Notes: generated by a model not told the origin, from the letters alone. 64,000 nucleotides of DNA from JBCCMQ01 sp039026235 (GCA_039026235.1 JBCCMQ010000007.1:1-64000); one strand, 5' to 3'. Positions 40,077 through 49,817 are shown, numbered from the stretch's first letter. Numbers and translations are program-made.

Positions 40077-41561
40077 TTAGAACAGTGACCCCTGATCGGA
40101 TCCGTCCGCCTTCGGGGTACGGCGTTTCGGCGCCACCGCAGATGCACCAACCTTGACGCGGCCGTCCTGAAATTCGATCTCAAGATCTGTCGCGCCCTCG
40201 GCCGCGGACTTGTTCGTGATAACGTTGCCGTCGCTGCGCACGACTGCATAACCGCGCCGCAGCGTTTCCATATAACCTACCGACTGGCGGATGCGGTCAA
40301 TCGCGGCAAGTCGGTCCGCCCGACCTTCCTGCGCCGCGCGCATTGCGTTGAAAAAGCGTGACGACAGACCTTCAAGATCACGCCCCATCCGAATGACTTC
40401 ACGGGCCAGAACCTTGGGCTGAAGCCTGTCGGCCTGCCGATCAAGTCGCAGCTTTCGGTCGTTCAAAATCCGCGACAACAGCAGCGGACGAAGCGCGCCA
40501 CGTTCGGCAAGATGGACGCGTTTGCGCTGGGCGGCGGTTCGCAACGCACCGGGCAGACGTCCATCCAGAAGGTCGAGTTTTTGCCGGGGGCCGCTCAAAA
40601 GAGCCTCGGGCCGCGGCAGCAGACGTGACAGATCGCCGGTGCGCTGGCGCCGCCTTTCCATGGACGACAAAAGGCCCCGCGTCAGGCGTTCGCCCTGCCC
40701 CTGGGTCCAGGCCAGCAACTCGAGCCGGACAGGAACCGCCATTTCAGCCGCAGCCGAGGGCGTAGGCGCCCGCCGGTCGGCCACATAGTCGATTAGCGTG
40801 GTATCGGTCTCGTGGCCGACGGCCGAGATAAGCGGTATTTCACTTTCATAGGTCGCCCGCGCAACGATTTCTTCGTTGAAGCCCCACAAATCTTCAATGG
40901 ATCCGCCACCCCGCGCAACAATCAGAAGATCCGGCCGCGGCAGACCTCCTCCGGCTGTCAGCGCGTTAAACCCCCGGATAGCGGCGGCGACTTCGCCTGC
41001 GCTGCGTTCACCTTGAACGGCAACGGGCCAGATAAGCACCCTGCGCGGAAAACGGTCACGCAAACGGTGGAGTATATCGCGGATGACCGCTCCTGAAGGC
41101 GATGTCACAACACCGATAACGTCGGGCAGATAGGGCAGCGGCTTTTTTCGGGCCGTATCGAAAAGCCCCTCGGCCTCAAGCGCTTTTTTGCGCTTTTCAA
41201 GCATCGCCATCAGCGCACCGACACCGGCAGGCGAAATGCTCTCGATCACGATCTGATACTTCGATTGCCCGGGGAAGGTGGTCAGCCTTCCAACAGCCAC
41301 AACCTCAAGCCCCTCTTCGGGCTGGGTGACCATGCGCGCCGCGGCACCCTTCCAGATCACTCCTGCCAGAACGGCCCGGTCATCCTTTAGATCCAGATAG
41401 ACGTGACCCGACCTGGGACGGCTGACACGGCCGATCTCTCCACGCACGCGGACGATAGAAAACTCACCTTCGATCGAGCGTTTGACCGCCCCGGAAATCT
41501 CCGAGACCGTGAATTCCGGAGCATTGTCTCCGGGCCCTGTATCTTCGATCAGATCGTCCAT
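40077..41561 (-). CDS. xseA: Exodeoxyribonuclease VII large subunit
   Basis: XseA is the catalytic subunit of exonuclease VII, which degrades single-stranded DNA in both directions. The 494-residue protein has the N-terminal OB-fold (EFTVSEISGAVKRSIEGEFSIVRVRGEIG...SGHVYLDLKDD), the catalytic core with GVVTSPSGAVIRDILHRLRDRFPRRV, ARGGGSIEDLWGFNEE, AVGHETDTTLIDYVADRRAPTPSAAAE, and a long coiled-coil region. I use the ATG at 41561; GTG and ATG codons slightly upstream are alternatives. It is divergent from purD; xseB is not adjacent. Confidence 0.96.
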   Translation of the reverse strand: MDDLIEDTGPGDNAPEFTVSEISGAVKRSIEGEFSIVRVRGEIGRVSRPRSGHVYLDLKDDRAVLAGVIWKGAAARMVTQPEEGLEVVAVGRLTTFPGQSKYQIVIESISPAGVGALMAMLEKRKKALEAEGLFDTARKKPLPYLPDVIGVVTSPSGAVIRDILHRLRDRFPRRVLIWPVAVQGERSAGEVAAAIRGFNALTAGGGLPRPDLLIVARGGGSIEDLWGFNEEIVARATYESEIPLISAVGHETDTTLIDYVADRRAPTPSAAAEMAVPVRLELLAWTQGQGERLTRGLLSSMERRRQRTGDLSRLLPRPEALLSGPRQKLDLLDGRLPGALRTAAQRKRVHLAERGALRPLLLSRILNDRKLRLDRQADRLQPKVLAREVIRMGRDLEGLSSRFFNAMRAAQEGRADRLAAIDRIRQSVGYMETLRRGYAVVRSDGNVITNKSAAEGATDLEIEFQDGRVKVGASAVAPKRRTPKADGSDQGSLF

Positions 41562-41734
41562 GTCCGGCCTCATTCGCTGGGCCAGCACCGTACCCCGGAG
41601 ATTTCACGGCGCCAAGGACCTGCCCTTGGGTTCTAACATTTCGGAAAGCCTTTGTGAGATGTTATTCGCGGCCTCGCTTGTAACAGTCAGAGGCCTTGGA
41701 TATCTCGAAGGTGGTTGGAACCTCGGAGGCGCTG

Positions 41735-43003
41735 GTGAATATCCTGATTATTGGAAGTGGCGGTCGCGAGCATTCACTGGCCTGGGCGATCCAGCAAAAT
41801 CCGAAATGCGACAGGCTTATCGTGGCCCCAGGAAACGCAGGCATTGCCGAAATTGCCGAATGTGCGGCCCTGGATATTCTCGATGGCGCCGCCATAGCAA
41901 CTTTTGCAGAAGAAAACGCCGTTGGGTTCGTCGTGGTCGGCCCCGAAGCGCCATTGGCCGCAGGCGTCACGGATCGCCTGCGCGAAGCCGGCATTCGCTG
42001 CTTTGGACCTTCGGCCGCGGCCGCGCAACTGGAAGCGTCGAAAGCATTTACAAAAGAGCTTTGCGATGCCTGTGGTGCACCCACGGCCGCTTGGGCCAAG
42101 TTCACCGACCGCGATGCGGCCGGTGCCTATGTGGCCGATACCGGTGCGCCCCTGGTGGTCAAGGCCGACGGGCTGACCGGCGGCAAGGGCGTCGTGGTCG
42201 CGATGACCGAAGCCGAAGCACTGCAGGCGGTCGACCATGTGTTCTCGGGCGCCTACGGCGGATCATCGGCCGAAGTGGTCATCGAGGAATTTCTGGAAGG
42301 AGAAGAGGCCTCGTTCTTCGTTATCTGCGATGGAATGGAGATTTTACCTCTGGGCACCGCACAGGACCACAAAAGGGCAGGTGACGGCGACACGGGCCCA
42401 AACACAGGCGGGATGGGTGCCTATAGTCCGGCGCCGGTCATGACGCCGGATGTGACCCAAGCGGCAATCGACCGTATCGTCCGGCCCACCCTTCAGGAAA
42501 TGGCGCGGCGCGGCACGCCATTTTCGGGCGTTCTGTTCGTGGGACTGATGATCAAAGATGGCAATCCTCGGCTGGTCGAATTCAACGTCCGTTTCGGCGA
42601 TCCTGAATGCCAGGTGCTGATGCTGCGCCTTGGTGCGCAGATACTGGATATCCTTTTGGCGGCGGCCGAGGGTCGGCTGAAAGAGGTTAGTGCCAACTGG
42701 GCCGACGACTGTGCCATGACAGTCGTGCTCGCCACACGGGGCTACCCGGGCCCCTATGGCAAGGGCAGTGAAATCAGAGGCGCAGACGGATTGTCGATGT
42801 CGAGCGACGCGCAACTCTTTCATGCTGGAACCATCCGACAGAACGGCAGCTTAAGGGCTTCGGGGGGTCGGGTTCTGAACGCGACCGCGCGAGGGACAAG
42901 CCTGCAAGAGGCCCGCAGCCGTGCCTATGCCATGGCCGAAAGTATCAACTGGCCGGACGGCTTCTTTCGCACCGATATCGGCTGGCGCGCGCTTCCGGAC
43001 TAG
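41735..43003 (+). CDS. purD: Phosphoribosylamine-glycine ligase
   Basis: PurD (GARS) joins glycine to 5-phosphoribosylamine using ATP, the second step of de novo purine synthesis. The 422-residue ATP-grasp enzyme starts NILIIGSGGREHSLAWA, with the dinucleotide-like loop, followed by VVGPEAPLAAGVTD, KADGLTGGKGVVVA, EEFLEGEEASFF, PLGTAQDHKRAGDGDTGPNTGGMGAYSP (the PurD signature) and EFNVRFGDPECQ. The start is a GTG at 41735 preceded by a GGAGG Shine-Dalgarno six bases away; an in-frame TTG at 41696 would add 13 residues without support. It is divergent from xseA. Confidence 0.97.
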   Translation: MNILIIGSGGREHSLAWAIQQNPKCDRLIVAPGNAGIAEIAECAALDILDGAAIATFAEENAVGFVVVGPEAPLAAGVTDRLREAGIRCFGPSAAAAQLEASKAFTKELCDACGAPTAAWAKFTDRDAAGAYVADTGAPLVVKADGLTGGKGVVVAMTEAEALQAVDHVFSGAYGGSSAEVVIEEFLEGEEASFFVICDGMEILPLGTAQDHKRAGDGDTGPNTGGMGAYSPAPVMTPDVTQAAIDRIVRPTLQEMARRGTPFSGVLFVGLMIKDGNPRLVEFNVRFGDPECQVLMLRLGAQILDILLAAAEGRLKEVSANWADDCAMTVVLATRGYPGPYGKGSEIRGADGLSMSSDAQLFHAGTIRQNGSLRASGGRVLNATARGTSLQEARSRAYAMAESINWPDGFFRTDIGWRALPD

Positions 43004-43056
43004 GTTGGCCACCGAAGGCCGTCCTCGGTCGGAAAGACTGCGAACCCAGGCGGCGC

Positions 43057-45087
43057 CTAGGCTTCTACTTCAGCCAAACCACGGCCGCGCAACAGCGCGT
43101 CGGGCCCGGGCATCCTGCCCCGGAATTTTGTATAAAGCTCATCCGCCTCAGCCGTGCCGCCCACCGACAAGATGAAGGTTTCAAGCTTTTCGGCCATCAA
43201 GGGATCAAATGGGCCGCCGGCCTCTTCGAATGCCTCAAACGCATCGGCATCCATGACTTCCGACCACATGTAGCTGTAGTAGCCAGAAGAGTACCCGTCG
43301 CCAGCAAAGACGTGGGCGAAGTGGGGCGTCGCATGGCGCATACCGATGGCCGCCGGCATCCCGATCCGTTCCAGCACCTCGGCCTCGCGCGTCATCGGAT
43401 CATCCGGCGCCGCCCCATTGTGAAAGTCCAGATCGACAAGCGCGGAGGCGATGTATTCCACGGTTTGAAAGCCCTGATCGAAGTTCTGCGCTTTGCGCAG
43501 CCGATCCAGCAGATCGCCAGGCATCGGGTCGCCGGTTTCTGCATGGGTGGCAAATTCTTGAAGAATTTCGGGCACTTCAAGCCAGTGCTCATAAAGTTGA
43601 CTGGGAAGTTCCACAAAGTCTCGGGCGACCGAGGTGCCCGAGACGGATTCAAACCGAACGTTCGACAACATTTGATGCAAGGCATGGCCAAACTCATGAA
43701 ACAACGTCCTTGCATCATCGTAGGACAACAGGGCCGGGGCATCCGCGCTCGGTTTGGCAAAGTTGCAGACGTTGACAACGATGGGACGAATATCGCCGGC
43801 GAGCTTCTGCTGCTGGCGCATCGCCGAACACCACGCGCCGGATCTTTTTGAGCCCCGCGCAAAGTAATCGCCCACAAAGACCGCAAGATGGTCACCGTCT
43901 CTGGTCACGTTCCAGGCCCGCACGTCCGGGTGATACCAGTCGCGCTCAATCGGTTCGAACGAAAGACCGAATAGGCGCTTGGCGCAGGCAAATGCCGCAT
44001 CAATCATCTTATCAAGCTGCAGGTACAATTTGAGCTCGGCTTCATCGAGATCGTGCTCGGCCTTTCGGCGCTTCTCGGCATAGTAACGCCAGTCCCAGGG
44101 CGCGAGATCTTCATTGATGCCGTCGGAACGCAATAGTTGCGTCAGATGTGCCTCTTGCGCATCCGCCTGCCGCTTTGCCGGCTTCCAGATTTTCATCAGC
44201 AGATCATCGACAGCACCGGGCGTCTTCGCCATTTCGGTTTCAAGCTTGAAGGCGGCAAAATTCGGATAACCCAAGAGTTTGGCACGTTCTTCGCGCAAGT
44301 GAAGAATTTCGCCTACGATTTCGCGGTTGTCGGTTTTGCCGCCGTTGGCCCCCCGCGCTGCCCAGGCCGTGTGCGCCTTTTCGCGCAGATCGCGCCTTGG
44401 TGAGAATTGAAGGAAAGGCACGATCAGCGAACGTGACAGCGTGACAACCGGCGCCTCAAGACCCTTTTCAGTGCCCGCCGCCCGGGCGGCTTCGACAACG
44501 AATTCGGGCAACCCTTCTAGGTCCGCCTCGCTCAATTGCAGGTACCATTCGCGCTCGTCTGCCAGCAGGTTCTGCCCAAACTCTGTGCCGAGGACTGCAA
44601 GCCGCCCTTTGATTTCCTTCAGGCGGTCGCGGGCGGCACCCTCAAGACTGGCGCCCGAACGCACAAACGACCGATGGGTCAGGTAGAGCACGCGCGCCTC
44701 TTCCTGGGTCAGATCCAGCGTCTCACGGGTCTCGTACAGCGTTCTGATGCGCGCAAAAAGTGCCTTGTTCATGGTGATTTCCGAACCGTAAGCGGCCAAT
44801 CGCGGCGAAAAATCACGCGCCAGCGCCTCGCGCTCAGGGTTCGTATCCGCGCCGTTCAAATTATAGAAAACCGACAGCACACGACCGAGGCCGGCGCCTG
44901 CAAGTTCCAAGGCTTCAATGGTATTTTCGAATGTCGGTTGTGCCGAGTTTTCGGCGATCCTTTCGATCTCAGCCCGTGCGTCGGCAAGCGCGGTCTCGAA
45001 GGCAGGCGCGAAATGGGCGTCTTCGATTTTGCCAAAAGGGGGCAGATCGAAAGGTGCCTGCCAGGGTTCGAGCAATGGATTTGTCAT
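43057..45087 (-). CDS. M3-family zinc metallopeptidase (oligopeptidase A / dipeptidyl carboxypeptidase type)
   Basis: A 676-residue cytoplasmic thimet-oligopeptidase-family enzyme. The zinc motif is HEFGHALHQ with the third ligand glutamate a few tens of residues later (DFVELPSQLYEHW). The N-terminal helical half begins NPLLEPWQAPFDLPPFGKIEDAHFAPAFE. The C-terminal FAGDGYSSGYYSYMWSEVMDADAFEAFEE phrase is typical of PrlC/Dcp. It degrades short peptides, including cleaved signal peptides. I start at the ATG at 45087; 28 further codons are open upstream. It follows the ThiF-like gene on the same strand after 125 bases. Confidence 0.95.
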   Translation of the reverse strand: MTNPLLEPWQAPFDLPPFGKIEDAHFAPAFETALADARAEIERIAENSAQPTFENTIEALELAGAGLGRVLSVFYNLNGADTNPEREALARDFSPRLAAYGSEITMNKALFARIRTLYETRETLDLTQEEARVLYLTHRSFVRSGASLEGAARDRLKEIKGRLAVLGTEFGQNLLADEREWYLQLSEADLEGLPEFVVEAARAAGTEKGLEAPVVTLSRSLIVPFLQFSPRRDLREKAHTAWAARGANGGKTDNREIVGEILHLREERAKLLGYPNFAAFKLETEMAKTPGAVDDLLMKIWKPAKRQADAQEAHLTQLLRSDGINEDLAPWDWRYYAEKRRKAEHDLDEAELKLYLQLDKMIDAAFACAKRLFGLSFEPIERDWYHPDVRAWNVTRDGDHLAVFVGDYFARGSKRSGAWCSAMRQQQKLAGDIRPIVVNVCNFAKPSADAPALLSYDDARTLFHEFGHALHQMLSNVRFESVSGTSVARDFVELPSQLYEHWLEVPEILQEFATHAETGDPMPGDLLDRLRKAQNFDQGFQTVEYIASALVDLDFHNGAAPDDPMTREAEVLERIGMPAAIGMRHATPHFAHVFAGDGYSSGYYSYMWSEVMDADAFEAFEEAGGPFDPLMAEKLETFILSVGGTAEADELYTKFRGRMPGPDALLRGRGLAEVEA

Positions 45088-45212
45088 GCGAAGGGTCCCA
45101 AAATGCTTTGCGGTCGCGTTGCACGTAATTCCGTCGGGGCCATCGCGCCAGTCCTGCGCGGTGATATTCACAACCAGAACCTAGTTTTCAGCGTCGAACC
45201 CTTGCGCGGCTG

Positions 45213-46253
45213 CTAGATTCCGCCGCAGACGGTGCAGTCCGCGCGGCGTTTGATGGCGATCCTTCGACTTTCGCCGTGGAGCGCATCGTAGATCGCCATC
45301 TGACCGCGCAGGGATGTGCCGGCGCCGGTGATTTCCTTGATCGCCTCGACCGCCATCATTGCACCCACCACGCCGGGCAAAGGTCCAAGCACGCCCGCCT
45401 CGGCGCATGTCGGCACCAGAGACGGATCGGGGGGCGTCGGGAACACGCAGCTGTAGCAGGGCGCACCGCCCGCCGGGTCGAAAAGACTAAGCTGGCCTTC
45501 CCATTGCGTCAGGGCAGCGGCGATCAGCGGTTTGCCCAAGGCGACGCAGGTCTCATTCACCAGATAGCGGGTCTCAAAATTGTCAGAACCGTCGAGCACC
45601 AGATCGTAATCGCGGATCAGATCTTCGGCGATGTCGGCCGTTAGGCGGCGATTGTAGGGTCTGACGGTAACGAACGGGTTCTGCGCCTCGATCGCCTTTT
45701 GTGCCGAGAACACCTTTGGAACGCCGATGTCGGCGTCTGCGTGAATTATCTGCCGCTGTAGGTTGGAGTTTTCGACCACGTCACTGTCGATAACGCCGAT
45801 CAGACCCACGCCGGCGGCCCCAAGATAAGACAGCGCGGGGCTGCCCAGTCCGCCCGCGCCAACAACCAGCACTCGGGCAGATTTCAACTGGCCCTGACCC
45901 GGGCCACCAATCTCGCGCAGAAGAATGTGGCGCGCGTTGCGTTCCAGTTCGACGCCCTGACCACTGGCCGCTTGAGGAACGTCATCTGCAGTGACCTGGG
46001 CCGCCCGGTGCTTAAGGCCGCGCACGGCGCGGAAATAAAGCACCACCGCGGCCACACCGACACCCAGGACCAGCCATTCGGCAAGGGACTCTCCCAAGAG
46101 AAGGCGCACCGGATGTCCATCCGGCAGGATTACCTGAAGCGCCAGTACCACCACGTAGACCAGGGCAATCATCAAAAGGCGCGCCTGCACCGGTGTCTTG
46201 GTAAGCACGCCAAGAACCCAAAGGCCCAGTACAACGGCAAGAAAGAAAAGCAC
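45213..46253 (-). CDS. Membrane-anchored HesA/MoeB/ThiF-family adenylyltransferase
   Basis: An E1-like enzyme that adenylates the C-terminus of a ubiquitin-like sulfur carrier (MoaD or ThiS). It has the ATP loop GAGGLGS (132-138), the IDSDVVENSNLQRQ loop, the structural zinc cysteines C266/C269 and C340/C343, and the candidate catalytic C283 in PTCAEAGVLGPLPG. Unlike E. coli MoeB it carries about 75 N-terminal residues with three hydrophobic helices (2-18, 26-43, 57-75), so it is predicted to be tethered to the inner membrane. The start is a GTG at 46253, 4 bases after the dut stop. It ends a coaBC-dut-thiF operon. Confidence 0.9.
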   Translation of the reverse strand: MLFFLAVVLGLWVLGVLTKTPVQARLLMIALVYVVVLALQVILPDGHPVRLLLGESLAEWLVLGVGVAAVVLYFRAVRGLKHRAAQVTADDVPQAASGQGVELERNARHILLREIGGPGQGQLKSARVLVVGAGGLGSPALSYLGAAGVGLIGVIDSDVVENSNLQRQIIHADADIGVPKVFSAQKAIEAQNPFVTVRPYNRRLTADIAEDLIRDYDLVLDGSDNFETRYLVNETCVALGKPLIAAALTQWEGQLSLFDPAGGAPCYSCVFPTPPDPSLVPTCAEAGVLGPLPGVVGAMMAVEAIKEITGAGTSLRGQMAIYDALHGESRRIAIKRRADCTVCGGI

Positions 46254-46257
46254 TGCG

Positions 46258-46725
46258 TCAGTCCCGCCCGGTGGACCCGAAACCGCCAGCGGCGCGCGTT
46301 GTCTCGCCCAACGCCGGGGCATCGACGAAATCGGCGCGGATTACTGGCGCAACAACCAGCTGCGCAATTCGGTCGCCATGATTGATCTGAAAGTCTTCAT
46401 GACCGGTGTTGAGTAGAATAATGCCTAAAGGCCCGCGATAGTCGCTATCGATGGTGCCGACTGCATTGGCGAGCGTTATCCCGTGTTTCAGGGCCAGGCC
46501 GGAACGGGCGCGCACCTGAATTTCGTATCCCGACGGGATCTCCAGTTTCAATCCGGTTGGAACTAGAAGACGCCGCCCCGGCCCCAGCGTCAGGCCTGGG
46601 ATACGCGCGTCGGCGGGCAAATTGGCGCGCACATCCGCACCGGCCGCGCCACCAGTTGCATAGACCGGGCCCGGCAGGGTCGGATCTGCATCGTTAGTCC
46701 AAAGAAACGGGACCGCCACGGTCAT
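46258..46725 (-). CDS. dut: dUTP diphosphatase
   Basis: Dut hydrolyses dUTP to dUMP and PPi, keeping uracil out of DNA and supplying thymidylate synthesis. All five motifs are present in 155 residues: AGADVRA (29-35), RARSGLA (72-78), NAVGTIDSDYRG (87-98, catalytic D93), GDRIAQLVV (117-125) and the C-terminal P-loop-like RAAGGFGSTG (144-153). Its ATG overlaps the coaBC stop by four bases, a common coaBC-dut arrangement. Confidence 0.97.
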   Translation of the reverse strand: MTVAVPFLWTNDADPTLPGPVYATGGAAGADVRANLPADARIPGLTLGPGRRLLVPTGLKLEIPSGYEIQVRARSGLALKHGITLANAVGTIDSDYRGPLGIILLNTGHEDFQINHGDRIAQLVVAPVIRADFVDAPALGETTRAAGGFGSTGRD

Positions 46726-47918
46726 TCAAGTGCCTTGGCTATTCGTGCGGCAAGCTGGGCCGCGACCCGGTCCTTGGGCGCACGCGGCCATGTTTCGGCG
46801 CCATTCTCGGTTATCAGCGTGATGGCGTTTTCTTTTCCACCCATGATCCCGGTCTCCGCTGAGACATCGTTTGCGACGATCCAGTCACAGCCCTTGCGCG
46901 CAAGTTTTTTCGTGGCGTTGGCCAGCACATCATCGGTTTCAGCCGCAAATCCAACGACGAGGCGCGGGCGGTCTTTTTCAAGCTGCGCCACGGTGGCGAG
47001 GATGTCAGGGTTCTCAACGAATTCGATGGCCGGCGCGGCGGCCGCCCCGTGCTTTTTCATCTTGCCCTTTGCTGGCTCGGCGACGGCCCAATCGGCAACG
47101 GCGGCGGCAAATACGGCCGCCTCTGCGGGCAAACTAGATGTCACGGCATCAAGCATGTCGCGGGCGGTTTCCACCGCGTGCACTTCGACGTTGGGTGGCG
47201 GCGGCACATCGGCGGGACCGGTGACAAAGGTTACTCGGGCACCCATTGCGGACAGAGCGGAAGCGATGGCGGTGCCCTGGGCACCGCTTGAGCGGTTGGC
47301 GATATATCGCACGGGATCAATGGGTTCGTGGGTCGGGCCGGACGTCACGATGACGTGGCGACCCGAAAGCGGCCCGGACGACAGGGCGGCGCCGATGGCA
47401 GCCACGATCTCATCGGGCTCTGCCATCCGGCCGGGACCGTATTCACCGCAAGCCATATCGCCTTCACCCGGTCCGACGGTCAGGATGCCGTCCGCCCGCA
47501 GGTTTTCCAAGTTGCGAACGGTGGCGGGGTGTTGCCACATGCGGACATTCATTGAAGGTGCAATCAGCACCTTCTTGTCCGTTGCCATCAAAACGGTCGA
47601 GGCAAGATCATTCGCATGCCCCCCAGCCATTTTTGCCATCAGATCTGCCGTCGCGGGCGCCACCACCAAGAGATCAGCGGCACGGCTGAGCTCAATGTGG
47701 CCCATCTCAGCCTCGTCCGTCAGATCGAAAAGATCGCGGTAGACTTTCTCTGCCGCCAAAGCGGAAACGCTTAGCGGGGTCACGAATTCTTCCGCGGCGC
47801 GTGTCAGAACCGGGGTGACACCGGCCCCTTCCTTGCGCAGACGCCGGATCAGCTCTTGGGCTTTGAAAGCTGCAATGCCACCACCGATGATGAGAAGAAT
47901 GCGTTTGCCCGCCAGCAT
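46722..47918 (-). CDS. coaBC: Bifunctional phosphopantothenoylcysteine decarboxylase/phosphopantothenate-cysteine ligase
   Basis: CoaBC performs two steps of coenzyme A synthesis: joining cysteine to 4'-phosphopantothenate (CoaB, CTP-dependent) and decarboxylating the product (CoaC, FMN-dependent). The 398-residue protein has the CoaC domain (GKRILLIIGGGIAAFK, APSMNVRMWQHPA, and the lid cysteine in GDMACGEYGPGRM). The CoaB domain follows (VTSGPTHEPIDPVRYIANRSSG, VGFAAETDD, and a NDVSAETGIMGG motif). The ATG at 47918 has a GGAAAGGGCAG Shine-Dalgarno; a TTG five codons upstream is not needed. It is first of coaBC-dut-thiF. Confidence 0.96.
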   Translation of the reverse strand: MLAGKRILLIIGGGIAAFKAQELIRRLRKEGAGVTPVLTRAAEEFVTPLSVSALAAEKVYRDLFDLTDEAEMGHIELSRAADLLVVAPATADLMAKMAGGHANDLASTVLMATDKKVLIAPSMNVRMWQHPATVRNLENLRADGILTVGPGEGDMACGEYGPGRMAEPDEIVAAIGAALSSGPLSGRHVIVTSGPTHEPIDPVRYIANRSSGAQGTAIASALSAMGARVTFVTGPADVPPPPNVEVHAVETARDMLDAVTSSLPAEAAVFAAAVADWAVAEPAKGKMKKHGAAAAPAIEFVENPDILATVAQLEKDRPRLVVGFAAETDDVLANATKKLARKGCDWIVANDVSAETGIMGGKENAITLITENGAETWPRAPKDRVAAQLAARIAKALE

Positions 47919-48042
47919 GTCTGCCCTTTCCAAAGGCGCCCTGCTCTGATGTCTTAGGCACAGTTAGGGGGAAACTCAAGAAAGGCAGGTCTGTGCGACG
48001 AGCCGGGAGAGCCGGGTTAACGGACCAAAGCGGAGGAGTGGC

Positions 48043-48927
48043 ATGAAGATTGGCTTTATCGGCGCGGGCGCCATGGGTGCACCGATGATCAAACGCTTGG
48101 CAGGGGCATTCCCCGGCACCGTTTACGCCTATGATCCGAACACCGCGCTTTTGGCAGATGTGGCAGAAAAGAGCGGCGCCGTGGCCACCGGTTCGGTTGC
48201 AGAGCTCGCTCGGGACAAAGACGTCATCATGTCATGCGTTCCAAACAATGACACCGTGCGCTCGGTCTATTTGGCCGACGACGGTGTCGGCGCCGTAGCC
48301 CAAAGCGGCACCGTGACTGTGGATTGTTCAACCGTCGGACCCGATGCCACCGTCGCGGTGTCCGAAGCGCTTAAGGAACGGGGAATCTACCACCTCGACG
48401 CATCTATGCTTGGATCCGTCAAGCAAGCCAACGAAGGCACAATCAGCTTTGTCGTGGGAGGCGAGGAAGAGGCACTTGGTCTGGCGCGGCCCGCGCTGGC
48501 AGCCTGCGGCGAAATGATCCGTTACTGCGGCCCATCCGGATCGGGCAACCGGATGAAGCTGGTGCACCAAACACTTGTGGCGGGGCACGCCGTGGCGGTG
48601 GCTGAGGCACTTGGCCTGTGCAAGGCGGGCGGGATCAACGTCGGAGACTTTTTTGACATTGTCACCAAGGGAACGGGTTTTGCGTACTCGCGCTATTTCG
48701 AAAATCGTGTCCCCAGGATTACCGACGACAACTTTTATCCGCTGTTTATGCTGCGGTTCATGCTCAAAGATGCGCGGCTTGCTCTTGAGATGGTTGAGGC
48801 GGGACCCAGCAAGATGCCAGCCCTTCAGGCCGTTGTCCGCAGCCTTGAAGAAGCCGTCGATCTCGGGTGGGGAGACGCTGATTTCTCAGCCGCCTATAAG
48901 GCCGTAGAGGCGCGTCTCGATCCCTAG
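48043..48927 (+). CDS. Beta-hydroxyacid dehydrogenase (3-hydroxyisobutyrate dehydrogenase family)
   Basis: A 294-residue NAD(P)-binding oxidoreductase. The Rossmann loop is GFIGAGAMGAPM (4-15), the substrate-binding motif DASMLGSVKQANEGT replaces the common DAPVSGG form, and the catalytic lysine lies in GSGNRMKLVHQ (family position GxxxxxKxxxN; here the last residue is H/Q rather than N). The family oxidises 3-hydroxyisobutyrate, tartronate semialdehyde or related acids. The altered substrate loop and the missing Asn mean specificity is open. A strong GGAGGAG Shine-Dalgarno precedes the ATG. It is divergent from coaBC and convergent with rpoH2. Confidence 0.87.
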   Translation: MKIGFIGAGAMGAPMIKRLAGAFPGTVYAYDPNTALLADVAEKSGAVATGSVAELARDKDVIMSCVPNNDTVRSVYLADDGVGAVAQSGTVTVDCSTVGPDATVAVSEALKERGIYHLDASMLGSVKQANEGTISFVVGGEEEALGLARPALAACGEMIRYCGPSGSGNRMKLVHQTLVAGHAVAVAEALGLCKAGGINVGDFFDIVTKGTGFAYSRYFENRVPRITDDNFYPLFMLRFMLKDARLALEMVEAGPSKMPALQAVVRSLEEAVDLGWGDADFSAAYKAVEARLDP

Positions 48928-48938
48928 TGTTTCCGCGA

Positions 48939-49817
48939 TCAGCCCAGGAAGTTGCGCACCTCGCGGTCCTGAGATTCAAGGCTGCGACGCATTTTTGTGA
49001 ACGCCACGGCTTCCAACTGGCGGACCCGCTCTTTTGACAGACCCAGTTCCTGGCCAAGGCTTTCAAGGGTGCGCGGCTGCTCTCGCAGCTTGCGCTCGCG
49101 CACGATGAAACATTCGCGGTCATTCAGGTTCTGCATTGCTGAGACCAGCCAACCACGTAGCGTTGCCATGTCGTGCTCGCGCTCAACGGTTTCCGCCGCC
49201 TGATCGCCGTCGTCTTCCAACGTCTCGATCCATTCGCGACCATCTTCGTCCGTTGATTGGGTCGCGTTCAGGGAGTAGTCAGAACCGGCGAGCCGACCTT
49301 CCATCATTTCGACGTCGTGCAGCGGAACACCGACTTCCGTCGCGATCAACTGCCGCAACTGATGGCTGTCCAGCTTATCGCCCCTCGATGCGGCTTCGCG
49401 TTCAAGGCGTGCCTGAACCCGACGCATATTGAAGAACAGAGATTTCTGGCTAGAGGTCGATCCGGTGCGCACCATGGACCAGTTGCGCATGACATAGTCC
49501 TGGATCGACGCCTTGATCCACCAAACGGCGTAGGTCGAAAACCGTACCCCTCGGTCCGGGTCGAATTTGTCTGCGGCCTTCATAAGGCCAAGACCCGCCT
49601 CTTGGATAAGGTCGTTCATCGGGGCGCCGTAGCGTTTGAACTTCGCCGCCATCGAAATTGCTAATCGCATGTAGGCGGTAATGAGACGGTGCAGCGCCTC
49701 TTCGTCACGCTCATCGCGCCAAGCGTATGCCAACCGCAGTTCTGTTTCTGCGTCCAGCAGCTCCGCTTGCATTGCACGACGCGAAAGGGATTGATCCGAA
49801 TAGCCGTCAAGTGCCAT
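48939..49817 (-). CDS. rpoH2: RNA polymerase sigma factor RpoH (RpoHII type)
   Basis: A 292-residue sigma-32-family factor. Region 2 has LITAYMRLAISMAAKFKRYGAPMNDLIQEAGLGLMKAADKFDPDRGVRFSTYAVWWIKASIQDYVMRNW. The RpoH-box-like SQKSLFFNMRRVQ follows, and region 4 has the helix-turn-helix TLESLGQELGLSKERVRQLE. The N-terminus MALDGYSDQSLSRRAM and the sequence around the RpoH box resemble RpoHII of Rhodobacter, which serves the singlet-oxygen and oxidative stress response, more than RpoHI. The ATG at 49817 has an AGGGGAAG Shine-Dalgarno. An RpoE-like promoter lies upstream, consistent with that role. Confidence 0.9.
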   Translation of the reverse strand: MALDGYSDQSLSRRAMQAELLDAETELRLAYAWRDERDEEALHRLITAYMRLAISMAAKFKRYGAPMNDLIQEAGLGLMKAADKFDPDRGVRFSTYAVWWIKASIQDYVMRNWSMVRTGSTSSQKSLFFNMRRVQARLEREAASRGDKLDSHQLRQLIATEVGVPLHDVEMMEGRLAGSDYSLNATQSTDEDGREWIETLEDDGDQAAETVEREHDMATLRGWLVSAMQNLNDRECFIVRERKLREQPRTLESLGQELGLSKERVRQLEAVAFTKMRRSLESQDREVRNFLG

